From an uncultured Eubacteriales bacterium (GTDB lineage Bacteria > Bacillota > Clostridia > Christensenellales > Borkfalkiaceae), in assembly GCA_905209085.1 (NCBI GenBank), contig CAJLRM010000004.1:186001-250000 (forward strand): DNA of 64,000 bases. The letters are read 5' to 3'. The notes below the pieces were generated by a model. That model did no database searches and had not been told where the DNA came from. It worked only from the letters and a program-made list of their open reading frames with translations. The first letter of the stretch is position 1. Each line of letters begins with the position of its first letter. A program made the translations under genes and the position numbers. This document shows, piece after piece, positions 8,603 to 17,600 of the stretch.

Positions 8603-9967
8603 ATGAAAAACGAATATTCGGAGGTTACGCCGTACATACGGGATCTGGCGGAATTATCCGCCCGCAATAACGGAATTGTTCCCGAAATGTATGCGCAGCA
8701 CAAAGTCAACAGGGGGCTGCGCGATATCAACGGAAACGGCGTCGTGACCGGTCTTACCGAGATCTCTCATATCAAAGCAAAAGAAAAAGCTGCCGACGGC
8801 AGCGAGATTCCCTGCGCGGGGCAGCTTTTTTACCGCGGCATCAACGTGCAGGAATTAGTACAGGGCTTTTTAAAAGACTGTCGGCTGGGTTTTGAGGAAA
8901 CTGTTTATTTACTGCTTTTTTCGGAATTGCCGAGCGCGGAACAGCTGTCGCGTTTCCGTCAGACTTTGTCGGACTATCGCACGCTGCCGACGTCTTTCGT
9001 GCGGGACATGATTTTGAAAGCTCCGGGAAAGGACATGATGAACATTCTTTCGCGCAGCGTATTGGCATTGTATGCCTACGACGAAAATCCCGACGATATT
9101 TCCATTCCCAACGTGCTGCGCCAATGCCTGCAATTGATAGCCATATTTCCCATGCTGTCCGTATACGGCTATCAGTCCTATCAACACTATCATCTGGGAA
9201 AGAGTTTATTCATTCACCTGCCGAAGCCCGGGCTTTCCACGGCGGAATGTCTTTTACAGATTTTGAGAGAAAACGGCGAGTATTCTCCCTTGGAGGCAAA
9301 GATACTCGATCTTGCCATGGTGCTCCATGCCGAACACGGCGGCGGGAACAATTCCACGTTCACCATTCATGTGGTGACCTCTTCGAATACGGATACCTAT
9401 TCCGCGGTATCCGCGGCGCTCGGATCCTTGAAGGGACCTCGCCACGGCGGCGCAAACGTCAAGGTCGTGCAGATGTTCGACGATATGATGCGGAGCGTAG
9501 ATATAGAGAACGAAGGAGAAATCAAAGATTATCTCGTAAAGCTTCTGGACGGTCAGGCGTTTGACCGCACGGGACTCATCTACGGTATGGGGCACGCGGT
9601 GTATTCGCTCTCCGATCCGAGAGCGGATATGCTGATGAAATGCGCCAAAGATCTGTCGCTGGAAAAGGGCTGTGAAAAGGAGTATGCCCTGTATGAAACG
9701 GTCGCGAGATTAGCGCCCGAAATCATTGCGGAAAAGCGCAGGATCTATAAAGGCGTCAGCGCCAACGTCGATTTTTATTCGGGGCTCGTCTATCGGATGC
9801 TGGAATTGCCTTACGAACTGTTCACGCCTATTTTTGCCGTTTCGAGAATCGCGGGGTGGAGCGCGCACCGCATCGAAGAGATCCAGAACGCGGGCAAGAT
9901 CATTCGTCCCGCCTATATCAACGTGAAGCCGAAACGACAGTATATTCCTCTCATCGAAAGAAAATAA
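8603..9967 (+). CDS. Citrate synthase (citrate/2-methylcitrate synthase family)
   Basis: Condenses oxaloacetate and acetyl-CoA to citrate, feeding 2-oxoglutarate and hence glutamate and arginine synthesis. The 454 residues include the catalytic His in MVLHAEHGGGNNSTF (about 240), a second His in GMGHAVYSLSDPRAD (about 330) and the catalytic Asp in SANVDFYSGLVYRML (about 389). The usual GHRVY is GHAVY here, which I recall as common in the clostridial branch. The N-terminal 60-80 residues are longer than in the E. coli enzyme. The AAGGAGG site is ideally placed. No aconitase or isocitrate dehydrogenase is adjacent, and the gene is flanked by its own promoter and terminator, so it is monocistronic. 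A methylcitrate role cannot be excluded by sequence. Confidence 0.9.
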   Translation: MKNEYSEVTPYIRDLAELSARNNGIVPEMYAQHKVNRGLRDINGNGVVTGLTEISHIKAKEKAADGSEIPCAGQLFYRGINVQELVQGFLKDCRLGFEETVYLLLFSELPSAEQLSRFRQTLSDYRTLPTSFVRDMILKAPGKDMMNILSRSVLALYAYDENPDDISIPNVLRQCLQLIAIFPMLSVYGYQSYQHYHLGKSLFIHLPKPGLSTAECLLQILRENGEYSPLEAKILDLAMVLHAEHGGGNNSTFTIHVVTSSNTDTYSAVSAALGSLKGPRHGGANVKVVQMFDDMMRSVDIENEGEIKDYLVKLLDGQAFDRTGLIYGMGHAVYSLSDPRADMLMKCAKDLSLEKGCEKEYALYETVARLAPEIIAEKRRIYKGVSANVDFYSGLVYRMLELPYELFTPIFAVSRIAGWSAHRIEEIQNAGKIIRPAYINVKPKRQYIPLIERK

Positions 9968-9990
9968 ACGACGGTTTAGGCAGTAAAAAG

Positions 9991-10024
9991 CGGGAAACTT
10001 CCGAAAGGAGTTTTCCGTTTTTTT
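9991..10024 (+). terminator. Terminator of citrate synthase
   Basis: CGGGAAACT pairs with AGTTTTCCG (one wobble) and is followed by seven T, 24 bp after the stop codon. Confidence 0.75.
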
Positions 10025-10040
10025 GGGAGGGAAGTTGATG

Positions 10041-10075
10041 AAAAATTCCCGCATCGGCGCAATCCGACGCGGGAA
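10041..10075 (-). terminator. Terminator of the zinc-ribbon gene
   Basis: Read on the minus strand, TTCCCGCGTCGG and CCGATGCGGGAA form a strong stem (one mismatch) followed by TTTTT. It lies just past the stop of the minus-strand gene and faces the citrate synthase terminator. Confidence 0.8.
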
Positions 10076-10087
10076 GAAAAAATTTTT

Positions 10088-10606
10088 TTAGGATAACTTA
10101 GAGCCGCAGTGGTTGCAGAAGGCGCTGTCCGCGGGAATTTCCTGTCCGCAGTGAGGACAGATCGAAACGAAGCTCTTTCCGCATTCCTTGCAAAACTTGC
10201 TGCCTTTGTTGTTCAAGGTCCCGCAGGAACAGCGGATTTCATCCTTCGTGCTGTCGCTCAATCCCTCCTTGACGGCGGAAGCGATATCGCGCACGGCGGG
10301 AGTGAGCTCTTTTCCCGCCTCGTTGATAACGGGCACCGATTCGTTTTTGACATAGCGGCTGATCTCCCGCCTGAAAGCGAAGGAAGTAATGGCAAAGCCG
10401 ATTCCCAAAAGGGGAAGACCGACGAATGCGCACCAAAATTTGGTCGGCATATCGCTTCCGCCCATAGAGGCGAAAAAGTCGATGAGTCCGATAGCTGTGA
10501 AAACCGCGCCGGCAATCAGACAGATGAAACCGACGATTTTCAGCTTTTTCTTGATGGAATTGTGCCTTTCCCGATCATTATACTCGGGGCGATTGTTGTT
10601 GTCCAT
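10088..10606 (-). CDS. Membrane protein with two C-terminal zinc ribbons
   Basis: A 172-residue protein of unknown function. Two membrane segments (about 25-47 and 60-82; VGFICLIAGAVFTAIGLIDFF and the following hydrophobic run) are followed by a soluble stretch and two double-CxxC zinc-ribbon units: CSCG with CKECG, and CPHCG with CNHCG. Such ribbons are common in small regulatory or scaffold proteins of Clostridia, and the protein probably displays them in the cytoplasm. Ribosome site GGGAGG is 7 bases before the ATG. Its promoter must lie in 10607-10654, because a terminator separates it from tRNA-Val upstream. No specific partner is suggested by context. Confidence 0.8.
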   Translation of the reverse strand: MDNNNRPEYNDRERHNSIKKKLKIVGFICLIAGAVFTAIGLIDFFASMGGSDMPTKFWCAFVGLPLLGIGFAITSFAFRREISRYVKNESVPVINEAGKELTPAVRDIASAVKEGLSDSTKDEIRCSCGTLNNKGSKFCKECGKSFVSICPHCGQEIPADSAFCNHCGSKLS

Positions 10607-10654
10607 GCTTTTCCTCCCAAGATGATAAAGTTCGTTTTACAAAAATTTTTCTGT

Positions 10655-10693
10655 AAAAAGACCCCGAAGCGGTATTGCCGTCGGGGTCTTTTT
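10655..10693. terminator. Bidirectional terminator downstream of tRNA-Val
   Basis: AAAAAGACCCCGA and TCGGGGTCTTTTT form a perfect 13-bp stem around a 13-base loop, with T-runs on both strands. It lies 10 bp past the 3' end of the minus-strand tRNA. Confidence 0.85.
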
Positions 10694-10702
10694 GTTAAGA
10701 AA

Positions 10703-10779
<77 letters not shown>

Positions 10780-10795
10780 GAAATCTTGCTTTGCT

Positions 10796-10824
10796 ATTAT
10801 AGCAAATAATTTATTTCCCGTCAA
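10796..10824 (-). promoter_or_regulatory. Promoter of tRNA-Val
   Basis: On the minus strand TTGACG (10824-10819) and TATAAT (10801-10796) are 17 bp apart; the start point would be about 10 nt before the tRNA 5' end. Confidence 0.8.
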
Positions 10825-10905
10825 CTGATTTTCGGCGTTTTTCTGATTTTAATAAAAAATAATTTCCCTATTTCGTCCTCAATTTGTCGGAATTAGGGCC
10901 GAGCG

Positions 10906-10934
10906 TTGACTTTTTCTTCCAAAGAGGGTATAAT
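10906..10934 (+). promoter_or_regulatory. Promoter of the ZIP transporter gene
   Basis: TTGACT at 10906-10911 and TATAAT at 10929-10934, spacer 17 bp, with the spacer ending AAAGAGGG. Very similar spacers occur in the two promoters before glutamate dehydrogenase. Confidence 0.8.
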
Positions 10935-10987
10935 AGAAAAAATGAAACGAAAAGAGAAAGCCTTTTGGTAGGCTTTGGAGGTCAGAC

Positions 10988-11770
10988 ATGATAGGAACGG
11001 TTGCTCTCGGCATTCTGCTGCCGTTTATCGGAACATCTCTCGGGTCGGCTATGGTCTTTCTGTTAAAGAAAGAAATCAACCCGAAAATTCAAAAGTTGCT
11101 CTTGGGCTTCGCCTCGGGCGTGATGATCGCGGCGTCCATCTGGTCGCTGATTCTTCCTTCGGTGGAACTCGCCAGGGACAGGGGGACGGTGGAATGGCTG
11201 CCCGCCGCGTCGGGCTTTGCCGCGGGGATGCTCATCCTTTTGCTGCTCGACACGGTCGTTCCCCATCAGCATATCGATTCCGAAAAGCCCGAGGGACACA
11301 AATCGTCGCTCGGAAAATCCAAATTGCTGTTTTTGTCCGTCACGCTGCACAATGTGCCCGAAGGCATGGCGGTCGGCGCGGTTTTTGCGGGACTTTTGGC
11401 TGCGGGGGAGGAAATTTCCGTCGCGGCGGCGCTCTCGCTCTCCATCGGGATCGCGCTGCAAAATTTCCCCGAAGGCGCTATTATTTCCATGCCTTTGAAG
11501 GCTGCGGGCAATTCCAAGGCGCGTGCGTTCGGCTACGGGGTATTTTCGGGCGTCGTGGAGCCTGTGGCCGCTTTGATCACCGTGCTCTTTTCAAGCGTTA
11601 TTCTGCCCGTGCTTCCCTATCTGCTCTCGTTTGCCGCAGGCGCCATGATCTACGTCGTGGTGGAAGAACTCATCCCCGAATCGCAGAGCGGCGAGCATTC
11701 CAATATCGCCACGGTGGGCGTGATGCTCGGCTTCGTCGTCATGATGATCATGGATATGGCTTTGGGATAA
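10988..11770 (+). CDS. ZIP family divalent metal transporter
   Basis: Inner-membrane carrier of the ZIP (ZupT-like) family, 260 residues, importing zinc or related divalent cations. Eight hydrophobic segments are visible. The metal-pathway motifs are in segments 4 and 5: HNVPEGMAVGAVF (about 119) and LQNFPEGAIISMP (about 158). A third acidic element, YVVVEELIPESQ, lies near residue 220. The histidine-containing loop VPHQHIDSEKPEGHK between segments 3 and 4 is the usual variable metal-binding loop. A GGAGG site precedes the ATG. It has its own promoter and is followed by two further promoters, so it is probably monocistronic. The metal specificity and direction are inferred from the family. 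Confidence 0.9.
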   Translation: MIGTVALGILLPFIGTSLGSAMVFLLKKEINPKIQKLLLGFASGVMIAASIWSLILPSVELARDRGTVEWLPAASGFAAGMLILLLLDTVVPHQHIDSEKPEGHKSSLGKSKLLFLSVTLHNVPEGMAVGAVFAGLLAAGEEISVAAALSLSIGIALQNFPEGAIISMPLKAAGNSKARAFGYGVFSGVVEPVAALITVLFSSVILPVLPYLLSFAAGAMIYVVVEELIPESQSGEHSNIATVGVMLGFVVMMIMDMALG

Positions 11771-11789
11771 AAGGAAAAAGGCTTAAAAC

Positions 11790-11818
11790 TTGACTTTTTA
11801 AACAAAGAGGGGTATAAT
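11790..11818 (+). promoter_or_regulatory. Upstream promoter (P1) before glutamate dehydrogenase
   Basis: TTGACT at 11790-11795, TATAAT at 11813-11818, spacer 17 bp ending AAAGAGGGG. It would give a leader of about 205 nt containing a possible long weak hairpin (TCACTTT near 11838, AAAGTGA near 11883). No coding region was seen in the leader. Confidence 0.7.
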
Positions 11819-11942
11819 GGAATCGATAGGGATATGCTCACTTTATTTTTTAAACTTTTTTGCCAAAAAACGCAATTTTTCAAAGTGAAAAAAGTATTAA
11901 AAATTTTTTGTCCAACTCCTTAAAAATAAAACGCTTAATCGG

Positions 11943-11970
11943 TTGACTTTCTTGGAAAGAAAGGTATAAT
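11943..11970 (+). promoter_or_regulatory. Proximal promoter (P2) of glutamate dehydrogenase
   Basis: TTGACT at 11943-11948 and TATAAT at 11965-11970, spacer 16 bp ending AAAGAAAGG. Leader is about 53 nt. Confidence 0.75.
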
Positions 11971-12029
11971 TAGAGAGGTCGAGGCGGCGGGACGGCCGCT
12001 AATAAAAGACCTTCAAAGGAAGAACGGAT

Positions 12030-13286
12030 ATGGAAAGAAACTACGACCCTTTCGAGAACGTACAGACGGTAATGGACGAAGCGGCAGCAGTCGGGCACAT
12101 TGATACGAGAATGTTCGACATTCTCAAAAATCCCCAGCGCGAAGTGAAGGTGTACCTGCCCGTGGAAATGGACGACGGCACGGTAAAGGTGTTCGAGGGC
12201 TGGCGGGTGCAGCATTCCAATGTCTGCGGTCCCTACAAAGGAGGCATCCGCTTTCATCAAAACGTCTGCCTCAACGAGGTGAAGGCTCTCTCCACCTGGA
12301 TGACGCTGAAATGCGCGGTCGTAAATATTCCCTACGGCGGGGCAAAGGGCGGCATCAGGGTGGATCCGTCCAAGCTTTCCAAACGAGAACTTTGCAGGCT
12401 TACGCGCCGCTATACCTATGCGATAGCGCAAATCATCGGCGCCGATACGGATATTCCCGCGCCCGACGTCAATACGAACGCCCAGACGATGGCATGGATT
12501 CTCGATACATATAATATGCTCAACGGCAAGCCCTGTCCGGGCGTCGTAACGGGCAAACCGGTGGAATTGGGCGGATCCAAGGGGCGCGCTTCGGCGACGG
12601 GACGCGGCGTGGTTTTTTCCACGAAATTCATTCTCCAAAAGTACGGCAAAAAGCTCGATGAGGTTTCCGTTGCGATACAGGGCTTCGGCAACGTCGGTGG
12701 TCATGCGGCGGAAATCTTTGCCGAAAACGGTGCGAAGATAAAGGCGCTGAGCGACGTTTCAGGCGGCGTTTACTGCGAAGAAGGCCTGGATATAGCGGAA
12801 ATCCGCAGCTTTACGTCGGGGGGGAAGCTTCTCGAAGAGTATAAAAAAATCGGCGTCAGGCACATCAGCAACGAAGAACTGCTCGCGGCGAAAACGGATG
12901 TGCTCGTTCCCGCGGCATTGGAAAATCAGATCACGGCGGAAACGGCGGAAAAGCTCAATTGCAAATTTATCATAGAGGCCGCAAACGGTCCGACGTCGGT
13001 GGATGCGGACGCGATCATCGATAAAAAGGGGATCGTTCTGGTGCCCGATATATTCGCTAACAGCGGCGGCGTCATCGTTTCCTATTTCGAGTGGGTACAG
13101 AATATTCAGGAACTCACTTGGGAACTGGAACACGTCAACACCATGCTGGAAGAGATCATGCGCAAAGCGTTCGACGAGGTATGGGCCACGAAAGAGGAAT
13201 GCGGGTGCAATCTGAGAATGGCGGCATATGTCACCGCGCTCCGGCGCCTGGTTCACGCGCAGGAGATCAAAGGGATTTTCCCGTAA
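12030..13286 (+). CDS. gdhA: Glutamate dehydrogenase
   Basis: Interconverts glutamate and 2-oxoglutarate plus ammonia in the cytoplasm; 418 residues, the length of the NAD-type hexameric clostridial/GudB group. Substrate motifs are YKGGIRFHQNV and VNIPYGGAKGGI (the catalytic Lys is in the second), and PAPDVNTNAQTMAW holds the catalytic Asp. The nucleotide-binding motif is VAIQGFGNVGGHAAE near residue 212. EAANGPTS and PDIFANSGGVIVSYFEW are family signatures. Ribosome site AAAGGAAG. Two promoters lie upstream and an Lrp/AsnC regulator gene 101 bp downstream, which may regulate it. Whether it works in catabolism or assimilation is not decidable from the sequence; NAD preference is inferred. Confidence 0.93.
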   Translation: MERNYDPFENVQTVMDEAAAVGHIDTRMFDILKNPQREVKVYLPVEMDDGTVKVFEGWRVQHSNVCGPYKGGIRFHQNVCLNEVKALSTWMTLKCAVVNIPYGGAKGGIRVDPSKLSKRELCRLTRRYTYAIAQIIGADTDIPAPDVNTNAQTMAWILDTYNMLNGKPCPGVVTGKPVELGGSKGRASATGRGVVFSTKFILQKYGKKLDEVSVAIQGFGNVGGHAAEIFAENGAKIKALSDVSGGVYCEEGLDIAEIRSFTSGGKLLEEYKKIGVRHISNEELLAAKTDVLVPAALENQITAETAEKLNCKFIIEAANGPTSVDADAIIDKKGIVLVPDIFANSGGVIVSYFEWVQNIQELTWELEHVNTMLEEIMRKAFDEVWATKEECGCNLRMAAYVTALRRLVHAQEIKGIFP

Positions 13287-13387
13287 GGCTGAAATCCGGA
13301 ATTTGACGGAAACAGGGCGGCTTCGAAGAGGGGAAAAGGGCAAATTTCCCCGTTCTTTTCCGGAGAAAGATAAAGGCAGGTATATAC

Positions 13388-13864
13388 ATGATGCGAAAAA
13401 CCGAAACTCATACCTCCTCGGTGGTAGACGACACCGACTTGCAGATACTTTCCCTCTTGCAGGGCAACGCCCGTATCTCCATCAAACATATCGCGGAAAA
13501 AACCTTTCTTTCGCCCACGGCGATTTCCGCTCGTATCGAAAAGCTGGAAAAAGACGGCTATATCGAGGGCTACTATACGCACATCAATCCGCAGGCATTC
13601 GGTTTTAATATCAAGGCGTTCATCAATCTGGAAGTGGAACCCGTCCAAAAAAAGGAATTTTACCCCTACATCCGCAGCTGTCCCAATGTGGTCGAATGCA
13701 ACTGCGTCACGGGCGACTATGCGATGCTGATAGAAGTTCTTTTCAGAACTACGACCGAATTGGATCATTTTATCGGCGAATTGCAGCATTTCGGGAAGAC
13801 CAAGACGCAGATTGTCTTTTCCACTTCCGTGGAACACCGCGACGCTTTTTTAGAACTTCGCTGA
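13388..13864 (+). CDS. Lrp/AsnC family transcriptional regulator
   Basis: DNA-binding regulator of amino-acid metabolism, 158 residues. The N-terminal helix-turn-helix is DTDLQILSLLQGNARISIKH followed by IAEKTFLSPTAISARIEKLE (about 15-62), and the C-terminal RAM ligand/oligomerisation domain covers about 75-150 (NIKAFINLEVEP, VVECNCVTGDYAMLIEV). The VTGDYAM stretch is the effector-sensing loop of this family. Two ATG codons are adjacent; the first is used here, and the choice changes one residue. It follows glutamate dehydrogenase in the same direction with no terminator seen between, so it is probably co-transcribed and may sense an amino acid linked to that enzyme. Confidence 0.92.
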   Translation: MMRKTETHTSSVVDDTDLQILSLLQGNARISIKHIAEKTFLSPTAISARIEKLEKDGYIEGYYTHINPQAFGFNIKAFINLEVEPVQKKEFYPYIRSCPNVVECNCVTGDYAMLIEVLFRTTTELDHFIGELQHFGKTKTQIVFSTSVEHRDAFLELR

Positions 13865-13879
13865 ACATAGAAAAGACTG

Positions 13880-13920
13880 AAAAAAGGCTTTTTTCCTCCG
13901 GGAAGACAAAGCCTTTTTTT
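13880..13920 (+). terminator. Terminator after the Lrp-type gene
   Basis: AAAAAAGGCTTT and AAAGCC with a following run of seven T form a hairpin directly after the stop codon. Confidence 0.8.
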
Positions 13921-13977
13921 GTTTGAACGCAGAAAAGCAAAAAGACGGTGAAAAGAGGAAAAAATACTTAACCGAGC

Positions 13978-14020
13978 TTTACTTTTTCGAAAAAAACGTA
14001 TATAATATAGATATATACGT
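13978..14020 (+). promoter_or_regulatory. Promoter with perfect inverted repeat over the -10
   Basis: A TATAAT at 14001-14006 (weak -35 TTTACT at 13978) lies inside a perfect 9-bp inverted repeat: ACGTATATA at 13996-14004 and TATATACGT at 14012-14020, separated by 7 bases. This is the geometry of a repressor operator. It precedes the HD-domain gene. The binding protein is unknown. Confidence 0.55.
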
Positions 14021-14045
14021 AAAATGTGAAAAGAGGAGGACGCGG

Positions 14046-14546
14046 ATGACATTAAAAGGTAAAGCTATGCAGTATGAAGACCTCGTCCTTCGCTATCTGC
14101 GTCCGTATTTAGAAAACGAGTCTGTGCAAAAAATGAAGACGTATATTCAGCACGGCGATGTCAGTACTTACGAACACTGTCTTAACGTCGCCTGTTATAG
14201 TCTGTATTTAGCAAAAAAGTGGGAATGGAAGGTGGACGAGGAAAGCTTGGTGATCGGGGCTTTTCTGCATGATTTTTATCTCTATGACTGGCATATCAAT
14301 AAACGGCGCGGGCGGCTGCACGGCTTCTGTCATACGGCGCTTGCGGCGAAGAATGCGCGGGAAACGTTCGGGGTCAGCGATAAAGTGTACTATATCATCC
14401 GCACGCATATGTTTCCGCTGACGCTGGCATGGATGCCCCGTTCCAAAGAGGGCTGGCTCGTATGCTTTGCCGATAAGCACTGCGCCTCCAAGGAAACTTC
14501 CAAAAAGAAATCCAAAACCGCCGATCCGCCCCTTTCGAGTACGTAA
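14046..14546 (+). CDS. HD-domain protein (predicted metal-dependent phosphohydrolase)
   Basis: A 166-residue single-domain HD protein. The conserved residues are His of YEHCLNVA, the HD pair in GAFLHDFYLYDWH, His of LHGFCHTALAA, His of IIRTHMFPLT and Asp of CFADKHCA, the pattern of small cytosolic HD hydrolases. The start at 14046 is chosen because GAGGAGGA lies 6 bases before it; an open frame reaches back to 13923 but crosses the promoter. Substrate unknown; nucleotides are typical for the family. The gene is isolated by its own promoter/operator and a terminator. The last ten residues (SKTADPPLSST) are not conserved-looking. Confidence 0.82.
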   Translation: MTLKGKAMQYEDLVLRYLRPYLENESVQKMKTYIQHGDVSTYEHCLNVACYSLYLAKKWEWKVDEESLVIGAFLHDFYLYDWHINKRRGRLHGFCHTALAAKNARETFGVSDKVYYIIRTHMFPLTLAWMPRSKEGWLVCFADKHCASKETSKKKSKTADPPLSST

Positions 14547-14609
14547 TTTATTAATTTTGAAATGAGAAAAGCGATTTAGAAGCTTTTGCGCCGCCGAAAA
14601 AAACGGAAG

Positions 14610-14640
14610 CGCCCCGCGGAGAATTTCTGCGGGGCGTTTT
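14610..14640. terminator. Terminator between convergent HD and PadR-like genes
   Basis: CGCCCCGC and GCGGGGCG form a GC-rich 8-bp stem with an 11-base loop followed by TTTT on the plus strand; on the minus strand a T-run follows after a few bases. Confidence 0.75.
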
Positions 14641-14656
14641 AACGTATATATTTTTT

Positions 14657-17600
14657 TCAGGACTGATTCTGAGTCGCCGCGGATTTTCCCGCGAGAGAGA
14701 AGAGATAATAGAACACGGAGAAAAAGACGAGGTCGAGAAGGTAAACGACAGGCAGAATCACATATTTGAGCAGCTCGCTCGGTTGTTTGAGATCCACTTT
14801 GAGATAGACGGCGATCATGCTGACGACGATGACGCCGATCACGAAGAGGATGGACGCGTTCAGGATATAAGCGGGGTGCTTGCTTCTGCGCGCCTGAGGC
14901 CGGTAGCCGCAGGCGTAGAGGATCGTGCAGAGCAGAAAGCCCGCCAGCCCGATGCCGCACCCGACGGCGGGGTAAAGTCCGCTTACGCCGATCTTGTCTT
15001 TTACGAAAAAGATAACGAGGCTTTCCGCGAGAAGAATGCAGAAAGTAATGAGGGCGGCTTTGAACAAGGTCAAGCCCTTGTTAAATACGGCCGCGGGCGC
15101 TTCGGACGCCCCTTTCTTTTTTTCGCCGATACTGCCCGCCGTTTTAATGCGGATGCCGTCTGTCTGCGCCCGTTCCCGCAGCTCCCCGAAATCGATCTTT
15201 GCGCTCTGTTTTTCGGCGGGCGCGGATCGGGGCGCCGAAAGGGCAGGCTGCGGCTGTTCCAAATATCCGTTGTTTTCATAGCCCGAAGGGGGATAAGCGG
15301 CGGGATAGGGAGGATAGGGCGCCTGTGAAGCCGCGTATTCCGCTTCATAGCGTCGGGAATTGAACTCCCGCCTTGCCGCGTTCAAGGCGTTCTCGCGGCT
15401 TTCTAGTTCGAGCTCTTTTTCTTTGAGCGCCGCGAGCTGTTTGTCGATTTCGGCGGTTTTGCTTTGAAATTCCGCCGTCGTTTCCAACTTTTTCTTTTCG
15501 TTTTCTATCTGCGCTTTTTCAAATTCCGTTCTCTGCTTTTCCAGCTCTGATTTGAGTTCGTCGAGTTCCGCCTGTTGCTTTTCCAATTCCGATTTTTTTG
15601 TTTCCAGATCCTGTTTTTCGATTTGGAAAGAATTTTTCTCCTCGTTGAAGCGCATCAGACCTTCGTTGAACTGTTTGACCTGCGCGTTATAGGAACTCAG
15701 TCTGTCCGCAAAATCGAACTGCTGAGCGGCAAGAGTGTTCTTTTGGGTCATGAAATCGAGCTGCTGCTGATTATAAATGGCCTGCCTTGAAGACAAATCT
15801 TTCTGCTGCTGGCGGAACGCCGCAATATCGTTTTGCAGCTGCTCGCCGCTGCGTATCAGTTCGCTGTGCCGCGCCGCAATTTCTTCCCGCTGGCGCTGAA
15901 TATCGACCGCGGAAGTATCCGTCTGCGTCTTTTGCGTTTCGATCAGCCGCTCGCGCTCCTGCAAGGCATATTCCTTTTCGGTGAGCTCGTAATTTCTTTT
16001 ATCGAGTTCCGCCTGCTTTTCCGCCGCCTCTTTTTGCGCGTTTTCGAGAGCGGATTTTTCCGTGTTTAAAGTTTCTAATCCGGATTGCAGTTCGGTTTCT
16101 TTTTCCGCAAGCGCGTTCTGTTCGTCCGTAAGCCGGATGCGCTGCGCTTCGACGCTTTCTTTTTCCGCAAGGAAGGAATCCCGTTCTGCTTCGAAGGCGA
16201 GTTTTTCTTGCTCGTATTCTTCGCGTTCCGCTGCAAGGGCGGTTTCCCGTTCTTTGATCGCCGCTTCCCTCGTTTCCAGCTCAAAGAGCGTAGAGGAAAC
16301 GTTCGCTTCGGAGGATTTCATGGAATCTGTCAATTCGCCTATCGCTTGTTCGCGGGCGGAAAGTTCCGATTCCTTTTCTTCCATCCGGGTTTTCAGCGCG
16401 TCCAATTCGTTCGATTTTTCTTCGATTTCCTTTTTCGCGCTTTCCAGTTTTTCTTTTTGTTCGTCCAGCTGCGCCTGCTGCGCGCGGATTTCTACGGAAC
16501 GATTATAATATTCGGCTGTTTTGTTTTCGAGGTCGCTTTTTAACAGGGACATCGCTTGCTCGTGGGAGCTGAGAGCGTTCCTCAGCGCCGCAATATCCGC
16601 TTTCTTTTCTTCCAGCTCGGCGCGGACTTCGATAAGTTCTTCGCTTTCCTCCTGCTTGCTTTCCAATTCGAACTGTCTTTGCTGCAACAGCGCTTTCTCT
16701 TCTTCCAGCTTTGCCCGTTCCGATTGAATGAGGGAGAGGAGGTTGTAATTTTCCGAAGTCTTTTCGTCGAGTTCTGAACGAAGCTTGTCCAAAGCCTGTG
16801 TTTTTTCTTCGATTTCCGCTTTTTGAAGCGCGATCTCTTCCTTGCGGGCTTCTATTTCGGCTTCCGCTTCTTCCAAAGCGCGCTGTTTTTCGGCGTATTG
16901 CTCCTCGGCTTCCCGCAGGGCGGTTTCCCGCCGTGACAGTTCGTTTTCTTTATCCGCCGAAAAACTCTGCGCGGAGGAAACGGCGTTCTCGCGTTCGGCG
17001 AGAGATCTTTGCGCCTCTTCGAGTTCGCTGCGCTTGTCTTCCAGCTCCGCTTGCAGCTCCGTCAGATCTTCCTGCTTCCGGGAAAGCTCCTCCTGCATGG
17101 AAAAGAGTTCGTTTTGTTTCTCCTGCAATTCTTCCGCCTGCGAGGAGGTTTCCGCTTTTACCTCGTCCAGCTCGGTGATCTTGTCGTCCAGCTCTATTTT
17201 CTGGGATTCGATTCTGTTTTTTAAAGCGTCTATTTCCTCGCGCTGCCTTTCGAGTTCTTCCTTTGCTTCGAGGATTTCCCGCTGTTTTTCGTTCAGCTGC
17301 ATTTCCTTGGCGTCGATCTCGTTCTGCTTTTCGCTCAGGATGCGTTCCTTTTCTTCCAATTCTTCTTTTTGAGTGCGGATCTTGTCTTTCAGCTCGTTGA
17401 AGTCGGATTTTTGTGTGCTCAAAGAGGAGCTCTGCACAGACAGAAGGGAGCGTTCGCGCTGCAATTCGTTTTTGAGATTGTTGAGCGCGCTGCGTTCGTC
17501 TTCGAGCGCCGCTTCCCGCGCCGAAAGCGTCTTTTTAATATCGAGAAGCTCTTTCTGCTTTTCGGTGATAAAGGAAAAGTCGTAGTGCGCGTTGCCGTCG

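Noticed and set aside
11817..11888. A 23-codon frame in the glutamate dehydrogenase leader
   Set aside because: Its ATG overlaps the -10 box of the upstream promoter and has no ribosome site.
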